This document shows, piece after piece, positions 47,020-55,881 of a stretch of DNA of 64,000 nt. The notes beneath the pieces were generated by a model. That model searched no databases and was not told the DNA's origin. It worked only from the letters and a program-made list of their open reading frames with translations. The translations under genes and the position numbers were made by a program. Position 1 is the first letter of the stretch; every line of letters starts with the position of its first letter. The stretch comes from an uncultured Alphaproteobacteria bacterium (GTDB lineage: Bacteria; Pseudomonadota; Alphaproteobacteria; UBA6615): positions 1-64,000 of the forward strand of contig CALSML010000016.1 of NCBI GenBank assembly GCA_943787445.1, given 5' to 3'.

Positions 47020-47526
47020 CTAATCCTCGCCACAGCCCTCACCCAGAAGACGCACACCAGAGCGGTCAGTTGCCTTGTCCAACAGTTCCGAGACCGTGAC
47101 GCCTGTCAACGGATGCCGCCAGTCCGGCGCGATATCCTGTAACGGAACGAGGACGAAGGCCCGTTCCGCCATGGCAGGATGCGGCAGGAGTGGCCAATCC
47201 GTGGAGACTTCACCATGAAAGTCGAGCAGATCGATATCGATCACCCGCGCCGCGTTCCGCGCGCTCCGGATCCGCCCGAACGCGGCCTCGATCCCGTGCA
47301 GCGCTGTCAGCAAGGCTGACGCATCCATCTTGGTTTCCAGCGCTGCAACGATATTCACGTAATGCGCCTGGTCGGATGCAGGCACCGGCGTACTCGCGTA
47401 CCAGCGCGACACGGCCATGACCTCCATGCCCGCCGCACCAATCGCATCCAACGCCGCGCGGAGGGTCGCTTCGGGCGCCCCATATCGGGGACTCGCAAGA
47501 TTGGCACCCAATCCGATCAGGATCAT
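47020..47526 (-). CDS. folK: 2-amino-4-hydroxy-6-hydroxymethyldihydropteridine diphosphokinase
   Basis: HPPK, a folate-pathway pyrophosphokinase. The family motifs are ILIGLGANL, ATLRAALDAIG, VSRWYASTPV, YVNIVAALETKMDASALL, FGRIRSARNAARVIDIDLLD, and LPHPAMAERAFVLVPLQDIAPDW. I take the ATG at 47526 (MILIGLG) and not the GTG at 47541. It is followed by rpoZ 86 bases downstream. Folate links it to glyA in one-carbon metabolism. Confidence 0.94.
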   Translation of the reverse strand: MILIGLGANLASPRYGAPEATLRAALDAIGAAGMEVMAVSRWYASTPVPASDQAHYVNIVAALETKMDASALLTALHGIEAAFGRIRSARNAARVIDIDLLDFHGEVSTDWPLLPHPAMAERAFVLVPLQDIAPDWRHPLTGVTVSELLDKATDRSGVRLLGEGCGED

Positions 47527-47697
47527 GGCTTCCTCGTTCACCCGGTCTCAAACTGAGCCGTTCGGCTGGCTGGACAAGCTCAGATCGGCGAGTTATCTAA
47601 CCCGTCATTGAAGATCACCGCGTGATGTCGCGGCGAATATTTTGCAATTTTTCCGGCCATTATCTGCCGGAGACATTTTAGTCAGGGATTCAAAAGC

Positions 47698-48342
47698 ATG
47701 CTTAAAGCCAATGAAAAGACTGTTGTTTTTATAGATGGTGCCAACCTCTATGCAACCTCACGCGGCCTCGACTTCGACATCGACTACAAGAAACTTCTCG
47801 CGATGTTCCGTGATCGCTCCGATCTCATACGAGCATATTACTACACGGTCCTGATCGAGGATCAGGAGTACTCCCCGATCCGCCCTCTGGTCGATTGGCT
47901 CGACTACAACGGCTACACGCTGATTACCAAACCGGCGAAGGATTTTACGGATTCATCAGGACGTCGGCGCATTCGCAACTCGATCAATGTCGACCTCGCC
48001 GTTGACATGCTCGAAATCGCCGAGCGTGTCGACCATATCGTCCTTTTCTCCGGCGATGGCGGATATCGTCGCCTGATCGAGGCTGTGCAACGCCGCGGCA
48101 CACGCGTGACCGTCATCAGTACGGTTGCCACCAACGCCGCGACAATCGCCGATGAACTGCGCCGTCAGGCCGACAGCTTCGTCGACCTGAACACGCTGCG
48201 AGGTGACATCGCGCGGGCCCGCAGCAGCCAGTCTCCCGCCCAGATAGACGATGACGAGTACGACGACGACGACGATTACTACGATGAAGATGACTACATC
48301 GAAGACGAGCAAACCAGTCCGCCGAATACGGGGCGGGGCTAG
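47698..48342 (+). CDS. NYN-domain (LabA-like) protein with acidic tail
   Basis: The NYN fold is PIN-nuclease-like. The first acidic residue is in KTVVFIDGANLYATSR, the second near INVDLAVDMLEIAE and the third in HIVLFSGDGGYRRLIEAVQRRG, so the putative metal triad is complete. The C-terminal 40 residues are nearly all acidic or Tyr (DDDEYDDDDDYYDEDDY) and can be disordered. RNA cleavage is inferred from family. It is seven bases from the downstream uracil-DNA glycosylase gene, so probably cotranscribed, which is also found in related genomes. Confidence 0.85.
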   Translation: MLKANEKTVVFIDGANLYATSRGLDFDIDYKKLLAMFRDRSDLIRAYYYTVLIEDQEYSPIRPLVDWLDYNGYTLITKPAKDFTDSSGRRRIRNSINVDLAVDMLEIAERVDHIVLFSGDGGYRRLIEAVQRRGTRVTVISTVATNAATIADELRRQADSFVDLNTLRGDIARARSSQSPAQIDDDEYDDDDDYYDEDDYIEDEQTSPPNTGRG

Positions 48343-48348
48343 AGTCCG

Positions 48349-49011
48349 GTGAACACCCCTTACGCCAATGTACCCGCGCATGATTGTGCGCTCTGCCCCC
48401 GGCTGGCAGAGTTTCGCAACCAGAACGCGGTCAAATCCCCGGATTTTCACAACGGTCCGGTTCCCAGTTTTGGCGATGCCGGTGCACGTCTTCTCATCGT
48501 CGGACTTGCACCAGGATTGAAGGGGGCCAATCGCACAGCCCGGCCCTTTACCGGCGATTACGCCGGTGACCTTCTTTACCCCACCCTCAGGAAATTCGGG
48601 TTTTCACGTGGCGACTACTCTGCCACCCCGGATGACACTGTCGAACTGATCGACTGCCGTATCACCAATGCGGTGCGCTGTGTGCCGCCACAAAATAAGC
48701 CGATTGGTGCCGAAGTCGTAGCCTGTCGCCCATTCTTCGAATCCGAGTTGCTGATGATGCCCAAGCTAAGGGTTGTCCTCGCATTGGGGGGGCTGGCCCA
48801 CAAAGCCACCCTGGCGACACTGGGGTACACCCAATCAGCGTTCAAATTCGCACACGCCGCGATGCATGAGATCCAGGCCGACCAACGACCGCTCCTTCTG
48901 GCCAACAGCTATCATTGTTCCCGCTACAACACGAACACCGGTCGACTGACGACCGGGATGTTTGAGGATGTCTTTACGATTGTACGCGAACATCTCGATC
49001 AACTCGATTGA
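48349..49011 (+). CDS. Uracil-DNA glycosylase, family 5 (UDGb)
   Basis: Removes uracil and possibly other deaminated bases from DNA. The first motif reads IVGLAPGLKGANRTARPFTGD, shown here in part as GLAPGLKGANRT, with Ala where family 4 has Glu; the second reads YNTNTGRLT. The 4Fe-4S ligands are Cys13 and Cys16, then Cys111 and Cys126 (RCVPPQNKP). 220 residues with a GTG start at 48349. The NYN gene is only seven bases upstream. The acidic water-activating residue of family 4 is absent, which is normal for family 5. Confidence 0.9.
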   Translation: MNTPYANVPAHDCALCPRLAEFRNQNAVKSPDFHNGPVPSFGDAGARLLIVGLAPGLKGANRTARPFTGDYAGDLLYPTLRKFGFSRGDYSATPDDTVELIDCRITNAVRCVPPQNKPIGAEVVACRPFFESELLMMPKLRVVLALGGLAHKATLATLGYTQSAFKFAHAAMHEIQADQRPLLLANSYHCSRYNTNTGRLTTGMFEDVFTIVREHLDQLD

Positions 49012-49074
49012 ACAAACTCAGTACAGGTCGTTTTCAGCGCGTATGACCTGGACCCGACGACAAAAGGCACAACC

Positions 49075-49545
49075 ATGACCAAGACGCTGAAATCACGTTC
49101 CGGATCCCGGGTCTATCTCGATCTCAAAAACTTCGTACCTTATCGCATGTCGATCCTCACAAACCGGATCAGCAGCGCAATCGCGGATGACTACGAAGAC
49201 CGCTTTGGCCTGAGCGTTCCCGAATGGCGCTGCACGGCGGTGCTGGGGCGCTTCGGTGCAAACACGGCTACAGGAATTTGCCAGCGAACGGCCATGGACA
49301 AGGTCACAGTCAGCCGGGCGACCAGCAGCCTGCTCAAAAAAAACCTGATTTCCCGCAAAACCGACCCTGAAGACCGTCGACGCACCATCCTCAACATGAC
49401 AACCATCGGACGCCGTATTCACGATCAGATCGTGCCGCTGGCTCTGGCGCACGAAAAGCGGTTGCTCGCCGGACTCAATGCTTCAGAAGTCGAACAGTTC
49501 AACCATCTTCTGTCCAAACTCGAAGAACATATCGACGAGGCCTAG
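49075..49545 (+). CDS. MarR-family transcriptional regulator
   Basis: 156 residues with the winged-helix fold: YRMSILTNRISSAIADDYED, LSVPEWRCTAVLGRFG, the recognition helix MDKVTVSRATSSLLKKNLIS and wing RRRTILNMTTIGRRIHDQIV. No Cys-rich tail and no effector motif. It converges with the ornithine decarboxylase gene with only one base between stop codons. Regulation target unknown; the neighbours do not form an evident transport or resistance set. Confidence 0.9.
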   Translation: MTKTLKSRSGSRVYLDLKNFVPYRMSILTNRISSAIADDYEDRFGLSVPEWRCTAVLGRFGANTATGICQRTAMDKVTVSRATSSLLKKNLISRKTDPEDRRRTILNMTTIGRRIHDQIVPLALAHEKRLLAGLNASEVEQFNHLLSKLEEHIDEA

Positions 49546-49546
49546 T

Positions 49547-50680
49547 TCAAACGAAATGTTCCGTCAGCGGTGCAAACCCGTTGAACCCGATTGAAGCATA
49601 GGTCGACGTATAGGCGCCGGTGTTCCGGAACGTAACCTGATCCCCTGCTTTCAGTCCCGCCGGTACATCGTAACTCGCATCCTCATAGAGGACATCGTGG
49701 CTATCACAGGTGGGACCGGCAATCACTGCAGAGACAAATTTATCCGGCAAGCCCGAAAATTCGAGTTGATACTGGATCGCTTCACCCTCTGTCTCCGCTA
49801 GACCGCCATACCGTCCCACATCGAGATAGACCCAGCGCTGCCGCCCCCCATAAATTCGCTCTGTAACCAGAATAACCTCACTGCGCAGCTTGCCGGCTGT
49901 CGCAACCACTGCGCGCCCCGGCTCAATCAGAACACGCGGTAGGTCGTCGCCGAAGGCTTCGTGAAGCGCCCGTTTAATCGCATCGAATACTTCACCAAGG
50001 TCCGGGCCGTCATCATTGCGATAGGACACCGGAAAACCTCCCCCGAGATTGACCAATTCAAGCGCAACACCTTCGGCGGCCAGTTGTTCAAACAGAACTG
50101 CGCAGCGACTGATGCCTTCACGCCAGCGTTCAGGTTCGGTCTGCTGACTGCCAACATGAAATGACAGACCTGCGGGCACCAGACCGGCCTGTGCCGCGGC
50201 CAGCAGCAACGGCGCAGCCTCATCGGGGGCGCAACCAAACTTGCGGGTCAGGGGCCAGCGCGCGCCATCATTCGCCACAACGATGCGACAGAATACCTTC
50301 GCACCCGGAATCGCGGTCGCAAGCTTTTCCACTTCACCCAGACTGTCGAACGCGAAAAGGCCAATTCCTCTGGCCGCGGCCGTTGCAATATCGGCTGATT
50401 TTTTGACGGTGTTGCCATAAGAAATTTGCTGCGCAGGAACTCCGGCCGCAAGACACGCCTCGATCTCGGGGATACTCGCTGCATCAAAGGAGCACCCGAC
50501 ATTGTTCAGGGTGGAAAGGATCGGCATGGCCGGATTGGCCTTCACCGCATAGAAAACTTCGGCCCAGGGTGCCAGTTCGGTCATGGATCGGAAGTTCTGT
50601 ACGATCTGTTCCAGATCGACGACAACGCACGGTGTCGCGGGATTATTCTGTTCAAGATAGTTGTCGATTTTCACGGTCAT
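49547..50680 (-). CDS. Ornithine decarboxylase (group IV, PLP-dependent)
   Basis: Makes putrescine from ornithine; some close relatives also take lysine. The PLP Lys47 is in EVFYAVKANP, with SFHVGSQQ, LVNLGGGFPVSY, VLIEPGRAVVA and the catalytic Cys325 in AGPTCDSHDVLYED. The segment FDAASIPEIEACLAAGV is also typical. 377 residues, full length, alanine-racemase-like fold. It is divergent from aroQ with 175 bases between. No other polyamine genes are in the window. Confidence 0.93.
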   Translation of the reverse strand: MTVKIDNYLEQNNPATPCVVVDLEQIVQNFRSMTELAPWAEVFYAVKANPAMPILSTLNNVGCSFDAASIPEIEACLAAGVPAQQISYGNTVKKSADIATAAARGIGLFAFDSLGEVEKLATAIPGAKVFCRIVVANDGARWPLTRKFGCAPDEAAPLLLAAAQAGLVPAGLSFHVGSQQTEPERWREGISRCAVLFEQLAAEGVALELVNLGGGFPVSYRNDDGPDLGEVFDAIKRALHEAFGDDLPRVLIEPGRAVVATAGKLRSEVILVTERIYGGRQRWVYLDVGRYGGLAETEGEAIQYQLEFSGLPDKFVSAVIAGPTCDSHDVLYEDASYDVPAGLKAGDQVTFRNTGAYTSTYASIGFNGFAPLTEHFV

Positions 50681-50855
50681 GCCAGATCACCTTTGACGCA
50701 GTGGTGGCGCGTTATAGTCGAATACGGAGCATCGTGAACGAATTTTTTTGACAGGTTTGACCAAGTCTCATGAATGCTGGCCTGCGCCCCACTGATTGCC
50801 CTGAATCGCGGCTGCATGGTAACGGAAAAACTGACATAACTTCGGGACGAATGAC

Positions 50856-51302
50856 GTGGCAACGCAGAAATCCATATGGGTTCTCAATGGCCCCAACCTG
50901 AACCTGCTCGGTGAACGGGAACCCGGTATCTATGGCAGCAAATCTCTTGCGGATATCGAACAGCGCTGCCGGGACACCGCAACCAAAGCGCAATTCGACT
51001 TGGAGTTTCGCCAGTCGAATCATGAGGGTGAACTCGTGGCCTGGATCCAGGAGGCACGAACGGTTGCTGCCGGACTGGCCATCAACGCTGGCGCCTATAC
51101 CCACACATCGGTTGCCGTGCACGACGCATTGCGTCTGCTCGATATCCCGATTGTCGAAGTACACCTGTCGAATATCTTCGCCCGCGAGGAATTCCGACAT
51201 AAGTCCTATATCAGCGCAGCTGCAACAGGGGTTGTATGTGGTTTCGGGCCAATGAGCTATGTGCTTGCAATCGATGCTTTGACCGCACAAATGGATTTGT
51301 AG
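50856..51302 (+). CDS. aroQ: 3-dehydroquinate dehydratase, type II
   Basis: Shikimate-pathway enzyme. The 148-residue protein shows [20 protein letters not shown], the flexible lid after it, [30 protein letters not shown] and [15 protein letters not shown]. The start is GTG at 50856. Stop is six bases before accB, so aroQ-accB-accC is one operon, the common bacterial order. Confidence 0.96.
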   Translation: MATQKSIWVLNGPNLNLLGEREPGIYGSKSLADIEQRCRDTATKAQFDLEFRQSNHEGELVAWIQEARTVAAGLAINAGAYTHTSVAVHDALRLLDIPIVEVHLSNIFAREEFRHKSYISAAATGVVCGFGPMSYVLAIDALTAQMDL

Positions 51303-51308
51303 CTGCTG

Positions 51309-51746
51309 ATGATCGAACCCTTTGATATCGATGCTGATCTGGTCCGAAAGCTATCAGGCCTGCTTGAAGAAACCGGTCTGGGTGAAATAGAATATGTAGA
51401 TGGCGGCAAACGCATTCGCGTGGCCCGCCCCGCTTCCGTTGCCACGGTACCCGCGCTCGTCGCAGCAAATACTGTTTCACCACCGCCGGAGACCAGCGAT
51501 GATTCCGCTCATCCTGGCGCCGTCACGTCACCGATGGTCGGAACGATCTACCTCTCCCAATCCCCGGGCGACCCGCCTCTTGTCAAACAGGGCGACACCG
51601 TTAGCGAAGGTCAGACGCTGATGCTGATCGAAGCGATGAAGACTTTCAACGAAGTGAAGTCACCCCGCGCCGGAACCGTTTCAAATATCGCCGTGACCAG
51701 CGGACAGCCTGTCGAATATGGCGAGTTGCTCGCCATCGTCGACTAG
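51309..51746 (+). CDS. accB: Biotin carboxyl carrier protein of acetyl-CoA carboxylase
   Basis: 145 residues. The C-terminal biotinyl domain starts near [10 protein letters not shown] and has the biotin site [12 protein letters not shown] (Lys111), with the thumb loop before it. The N-terminus ([21 protein letters not shown]) is the helical part that joins AccC. The linker is Pro/Thr/Ser-rich. Carries CO2 between AccC and the carboxyltransferase AccAD, which are not in the window. Confidence 0.96.
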   Translation: MIEPFDIDADLVRKLSGLLEETGLGEIEYVDGGKRIRVARPASVATVPALVAANTVSPPPETSDDSAHPGAVTSPMVGTIYLSQSPGDPPLVKQGDTVSEGQTLMLIEAMKTFNEVKSPRAGTVSNIAVTSGQPVEYGELLAIVD

Positions 51747-51768
51747 ATCGCACAAGGTCCGTCGCGAC

Positions 51769-53109
51769 ATGATCAACAAGGTCCTGATTGCGAACCGGGG
51801 CGAAATCGCGCTGCGCATTCACCGTGCCTGCAAGGAAATGGGAATCTTGACCGTGGCGGTGCATTCAATCGCCGATTCCTACGCCATGCATGTTCGCCTG
51901 GCCGACGAAAGCGTGTGCATTGGCCCGCCGCCTGCCGCGGAGAGCTATCTCAATATTCCAGCCATCCTTTCCGCGGCGACGCTCACTGGCGCCGATGCGA
52001 TTCATCCGGGTTACGGTTTTCTCTCCGAAAACAGTAATTTTGCACGGATCGTTGAAGAACACGGAATGGCGTTTATCGGGCCGACCGCAGAGTCCATTGC
52101 CACAATGGGGGACAAGGTCGCCGCCAAGGATGCCATGCGTGCCGCGGGAGTGCCGGTGGTTCCGGGTTCAGACGGTGCTGTCGAAAACGTCGCCGAAGCC
52201 ACCCGCATTGCTGGCGAGATTGGCTACCCCGTGATTGTCAAAGCGGCTTCAGGTGGCGGCGGTCGCGGCATGAAAGTGGTCGAGGCACCCGACGGCATCG
52301 AGACGGCCTTCAAAATGGCACGCACCGAAGCCAAGGCGAACTTTGGCGACGAAACGGTCTACATCGAGAAATATCTCGGTCAGCCGCGTCATGTTGAAGT
52401 TCAGGTTATCGGCGACGGGCAAGGCCATGCAGTGCACCTGTTCGAACGGGATTGCTCGCTGCAGAGAAATCACCAGAAGGTCGTGGAAGAAGCCCCCTGC
52501 CCTGTTCTCGACGATGCCACACGCAAGCGCATCGGAACCATATGCGCCGAAGCCACGGCGAAGATGAACTACCGCAGTGCAGGTACGTTCGAGTTCCTCT
52601 ACGAAAATGGCGAATTCTTCTTCATCGAAATGAACACCCGGGTTCAGGTCGAACATCCAATCACGGAGATGATCTGCAATTTTGACATCGTTGCCGAGAT
52701 GATCCGGATCGCCGGAGGGGCACCGCTATCCATCCAGCAGTCCGATGTCGTCATGGAGGGGCACGCGATTGAGTGCCGGATCAATGCTGAAGATCCGGTT
52801 TCATTCGCGCCGTCCCCTGGTTTGGTGGAGGAATATCATGCACCCGGAGGTCTCGGCGTTCGGGTAGATTCGGCGCTTTATGCCGGTTATCGGATCCCGC
52901 CCTATTACGACAGTCTTGTCGCCAAGCTGATTGTCCACGGACGTAATCGTGATGAAGCCCTGATGCGGCTGCGCCGAACGTTGAGCGAAATGGCTGTTAG
53001 TGGCATCTCCACAACCATCCCGCTGCATCAGCGGGTGGTTGAGGCCCCCTCCTTCACCTCAGCAGATTATGATATTCATTGGCTCGAACGTTTCGTCGAA
53101 ACTTCGTAG
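51769..53109 (+). CDS. accC: Biotin carboxylase subunit of acetyl-CoA carboxylase
   Basis: ATP-grasp enzyme that carboxylates the biotin of AccB. The 446-residue protein begins [20 protein letters not shown]; the ATP lid [15 protein letters not shown] and [19 protein letters not shown], catalytic site [17 protein letters not shown], and RINAEDP follow in order. ATG at 51769, the longer frame being accB end. aat follows after 13 bases. Confidence 0.97.
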   Translation: MINKVLIANRGEIALRIHRACKEMGILTVAVHSIADSYAMHVRLADESVCIGPPPAAESYLNIPAILSAATLTGADAIHPGYGFLSENSNFARIVEEHGMAFIGPTAESIATMGDKVAAKDAMRAAGVPVVPGSDGAVENVAEATRIAGEIGYPVIVKAASGGGGRGMKVVEAPDGIETAFKMARTEAKANFGDETVYIEKYLGQPRHVEVQVIGDGQGHAVHLFERDCSLQRNHQKVVEEAPCPVLDDATRKRIGTICAEATAKMNYRSAGTFEFLYENGEFFFIEMNTRVQVEHPITEMICNFDIVAEMIRIAGGAPLSIQQSDVVMEGHAIECRINAEDPVSFAPSPGLVEEYHAPGGLGVRVDSALYAGYRIPPYYDSLVAKLIVHGRNRDEALMRLRRTLSEMAVSGISTTIPLHQRVVEAPSFTSADYDIHWLERFVETS

Positions 53110-53122
53110 CAAGCGACTGTCC

Positions 53123-53773
53123 ATGGCGGGTTTGACCCCACAACTCCTTCTCGGTGCCTATGCCAGCGGGATATTCCCGATGGCCGAGAGCCGGCACGAT
53201 CCCGACCTATACTGGATTGATCCGGATATGCGGGGAATTATTCCCCTTGAGTCTTTCCATATACCCCGTCGACTGCGCAAAACCCTGCGAACGTCGCCCT
53301 ATGACATTCGCTGCGACAGTGACTTCATTGGCACCATTCGCGCCTGTGCGGAACCACAGGGTGAACGGGCCGAAACCTGGATCAACGACGAGATCGAACA
53401 GCTTTACGATGCTCTGTTCGAAATGGGTTTCGCCCACTCGGTTGAATGCTGGGAGAATGATATTCTGGTTGGCGGCCTCTATGGCGTCTCAGTCGGTGGC
53501 GCGTTTTTCGGAGAAAGCATGTTCACCCGGGTCCGCGATGCCAGCAAGGTTGCGCTTTGCCACCTCGCGGCACGACTGCGCAAAAGCGGCTACGTGTTGT
53601 TGGACAGCCAGTTTGTCACCGACCACCTGCGGCAATTCGGAACGATCGAAATTGACCGCGCAGAGTACAAAGCTCAATTGGCAAAGGCGTTACGCGTCAA
53701 CGCCGATTTTCAGCCGGAATTGTCAACCGCGGAGCTCGACGCCTTTATACAATCGACCACCCAGACGTCGTAG
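53123..53773 (+). CDS. aat: Leucyl/phenylalanyl-tRNA-protein transferase
   Basis: Adds Leu or Phe to N-terminal Lys/Arg of proteins, for ClpS-ClpAP. The family core: LLLGAYASGIFPMAESRHD, WIDPDMRGIIPLESFHIPRR, ETWINDEIEQLYDALFEMGF, AHSVECWENDILVGGLYGVS with FFGESMFTRVRDASKVAL. 216 residues from the Met at 53123. The end overlaps the convergent DUF2155 gene by 64 bases. Bpt and ClpA, the partners, are in the window too. Confidence 0.95.
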   Translation: MAGLTPQLLLGAYASGIFPMAESRHDPDLYWIDPDMRGIIPLESFHIPRRLRKTLRTSPYDIRCDSDFIGTIRACAEPQGERAETWINDEIEQLYDALFEMGFAHSVECWENDILVGGLYGVSVGGAFFGESMFTRVRDASKVALCHLAARLRKSGYVLLDSQFVTDHLRQFGTIEIDRAEYKAQLAKALRVNADFQPELSTAELDAFIQSTTQTS

Positions 53774-54144
53774 ACCGGATGCTCCAGCGCCGACACCGCG
53801 GGGCTTGAGGCAAACATCCAGCCCGTGAACAGAGTGCGGATACGACCGGTCTCGGAGCTTTCCTCGATTTCAAGGAATGCCGTGCTTTCCGGCGCCTCTG
53901 TTGGCGGTGCCTTGTGACAGGCACGAACCTGAATGGTCAGGGAACCGAAGGTGATCAGATTGTCAAAGGGAACCTGAATCGCTGATATGCGCGCGGTCAC
54001 CTTATCCAGCCCCTGTAGTACGGCTCCCACAGTCGCCGGCGCAGCCGATTCCAACGGCGGCTCCGGGGATTGCGCAGCAGCCGGCACGGCGCACAGCGTT
54101 CCCACAACCCACAGAGACGCCAGACGCCTGACACGGCTATGCAT
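53710..54144 (-). CDS. DUF2155 periplasmic protein
   Basis: 144 residues, signal peptide MHSRVRRLASLWVVGTLCAV with cleavage near AAAQ. The family core includes KVTARISAIQVPFDNLITFG, LTIQVRACHKAPPTEAPEST, FLEI and FTGWMFASSPAVSALEHPVY with DVWVVDC. Function unknown; the gene usually follows mlaD/NDUFA12 in alphaproteobacteria, as it does here. Its 3' end overlaps aat antisense by 64 bases. Confidence 0.9.
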   Translation of the reverse strand: MHSRVRRLASLWVVGTLCAVPAAAQSPEPPLESAAPATVGAVLQGLDKVTARISAIQVPFDNLITFGSLTIQVRACHKAPPTEAPESTAFLEIEESSETGRIRTLFTGWMFASSPAVSALEHPVYDVWVVDCIKASSSAVDNSG

Positions 54145-54197
54145 TTTGATCTTCTTTCATATTCGAGGGCATTCCGGAAATACGATCTCGAAGAAGG

Positions 54198-54647
54198 CTA
54201 TTTCTTATCGGTTGCAAGAAAGATGATTTCGGAAACCGTGTCTTCGAGCGCCTGATAATCTCGCGTCCGGGAAATCTCCTGACCTGCGGAAAGCGTTTCC
54301 TCAGACTGACCGGGAAACAGTCGCAGATACTTGCCACCGAGAAGTCCTTCTCCGGTCACACCAGCTTCGGTGTCCGCCGGCAATGCAATGTCACTGCGGA
54401 CTGAGAACGTCACCACGGCTTCGAAATTTTCTGCATCCAGCTTCCGTTCGATCACGGATCCGACTTTGACACCCGAAATACGAACATCGCTGCCACGCTC
54501 AAGTCCCCCGACCTTCAGAAAGCGCGCACTGAGTTCGTAACCATCATCCGATTGTACATCGATCGCCCTGGCCCCCAACACGACAAAGCCAACTGCGACG
54601 ACAAGAACCAGCGCCCCCAGAATGGTTTCAACAGCACCGCGTTTCAT
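54198..54647 (-). CDS. mlaD: MlaD-like MCE-domain protein
   Basis: MlaD is the periplasmic MCE ring protein of the Mla lipid transporter, moving phospholipids between membranes. The 149-residue protein has one N-terminal helix (TILGALVLVVAVGFVVLGAR) and the MCE domain: ELSARFLKVGGLERGSDVRI, SGVKVGSV, TEAGVTGEGLLGGKYLRLFPG. It is in an operon with a second MCE gene whose end overlaps its start by four bases (ATGA). MlaEF are not in the window. Confidence 0.9.
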   Translation of the reverse strand: MKRGAVETILGALVLVVAVGFVVLGARAIDVQSDDGYELSARFLKVGGLERGSDVRISGVKVGSVIERKLDAENFEAVVTFSVRSDIALPADTEAGVTGEGLLGGKYLRLFPGQSEETLSAGQEISRTRDYQALEDTVSEIIFLATDKK

Positions 54648-55129
54648 TGGTTGCTCTCCTTTGCGTCAACATCTCTGTTGGAACGCGCCTGGGAAATGAT
54701 CAATCCAAACAAGTCGTCAAGGACCACCGCATCCTCGGTAAACCGGATTTCACCACCGTCTTCAATCACGTCGCTGCCGCCACCAATATCGATGAGCACC
54801 AGCTTGCCCCCAAATATCCCATCGGTGACAATTGCCGCACTCGCTTCATCGTCGAGTTCGACAGTGGCATCGATCTGCAGGGTGGTTCGCACCCGAAAGC
54901 CATCGATCAGATCCATCGCGGTGACTTCACCCACCGAGACGCCCGCGGCCTGAACCGGATTGCCGATCACGAGTCCGTCTATCCGCTCGAAAGTCGCATG
55001 CACCTGATAGGTCGACGTTCCGGCCAACAGCGAGGGCCCGAAGACCAGCACCATTGCCACAACAACCACCGCACTTACGCAAAGTCCGACGATGACATCG
55101 CGAACTTCTCTGTAGGCTGAGGTGTTCAT
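54644..55129 (-). CDS. Second MCE-domain protein, MlaD paralogue
   Basis: 161 residues: short cytoplasmic start, one helix (VGLCVSAVVVVAMVLVFGPS at about 13-32) and an MCE domain with VHATFERIDGLVIGNPVQAA, GVSVGEV, and AAIVTDGIFGGKLVLIDIGG. The residues match the MCE pattern but differ widely from the neighbour, so this is an old duplication or a separate type. Its coupled translation with mlaD suggests a mixed ring. Start at MNTSAYREV, 55129; the longer frame to 55180 lacks homology. Confidence 0.85.
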   Translation of the reverse strand: MNTSAYREVRDVIVGLCVSAVVVVAMVLVFGPSLLAGTSTYQVHATFERIDGLVIGNPVQAAGVSVGEVTAMDLIDGFRVRTTLQIDATVELDDEASAAIVTDGIFGGKLVLIDIGGGSDVIEDGGEIRFTEDAVVLDDLFGLIISQARSNRDVDAKESNQ

Positions 55130-55180
55130 GGGCTTCCAATCATTTTCGGCTGCTTCGCAGGGCGTAGACTGGGGAAACAC

Positions 55181-55534
55181 CTATTCCGGTGTCCATGGTT
55201 CATAGTCCCCGGTGCCACGTTTGCGCTCACCATCGCGCAAAATGCTTCCAGGGGGATGATAAGCAGCCCGTGTTCCGGTCAGATTCGGAACATGCTCCTG
55301 CTGCCAGTCATGTCGATCATTGTTGTCCAGCGGCTCGTCGCTGATGTGATGCAGCCAGGCATGCCACTCCGGCGGCACTTTGCTCGCCTCGGGTCGGCCT
55401 TTGTAGACGACCCAGCGCCGCTCACGATTGTAGCGATTGCGGCTTTTCCCGCGGTAGTACCGATTGTCGAACTTGTCCGTGCCCACAAATTGGCCCGAGA
55501 CCAATGTCCGAAGCAACGTTCCGATTGTCGCCAT
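55181..55534 (-). CDS. NADH:ubiquinone oxidoreductase accessory subunit NDUFA12 (B17.2) homologue
   Basis: 117 residues. Accessory subunit of complex I shared by alphaproteobacteria and mitochondria. The hallmark GTDKFDNRYYRGKSRNRYNRE is followed by RRWVVYKGRPEASKVPPEWH with AWLHHISDEPL and PNLTGTRAAYHPPGS. It leads the minus-strand series NDUFA12-MCE-mlaD-DUF2155, well conserved in alphaproteobacteria. Other complex I genes are elsewhere. Confidence 0.95.
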   Translation of the reverse strand: MATIGTLLRTLVSGQFVGTDKFDNRYYRGKSRNRYNRERRWVVYKGRPEASKVPPEWHAWLHHISDEPLDNNDRHDWQQEHVPNLTGTRAAYHPPGSILRDGERKRGTGDYEPWTPE

Positions 55535-55881
55535 GTCGCCTGCAAGTCCCTGTTCACGCTACGAATTGGCCGGACTATCGCACCGCATGGCGCGTCTGGT
55601 CCAGCATCTTGATGCAATTTGCCCAATTGGCTGTCTGCGTCGCTCAAACACACAATGTAGACGATAATTACACCGCAATCCCAAAATGTGGTTGCGGCGC
55701 GAATATCTTGTGGTTTAGCCTGTCTAAGTCGTCGAGATTTGGTGTTTTTTGAGCTCGTTTCAGGATCTTCACACCAACTCGGCCGGGGCTGCACACCACA
55801 TAATGGCGAGTACGTATGCAGTGTCCCTGGCTCATTGATTTGTTATGGCGCGGCTAGCATGCGTCGGTATTGGGGGAAGAT
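55535..55881. other. Divergent intergenic region NDUFA12 / nrdJ
   Basis: About 350 bases. It must hold both promoters. A half-palindromic AATATCTTGTGG at 55702-55713 resembles one side of an NrdR box. I see no cobalamin riboswitch signature, although nrdJ needs B12. GGGGGA at 55871-55877 is a good ribosome site for nrdJ. Confidence 0.45.

Noticed and set aside
55535-55881. Cobalamin riboswitch before nrdJ
   Set aside because: I could not find the conserved B12-box or paired core by eye; not claimed.
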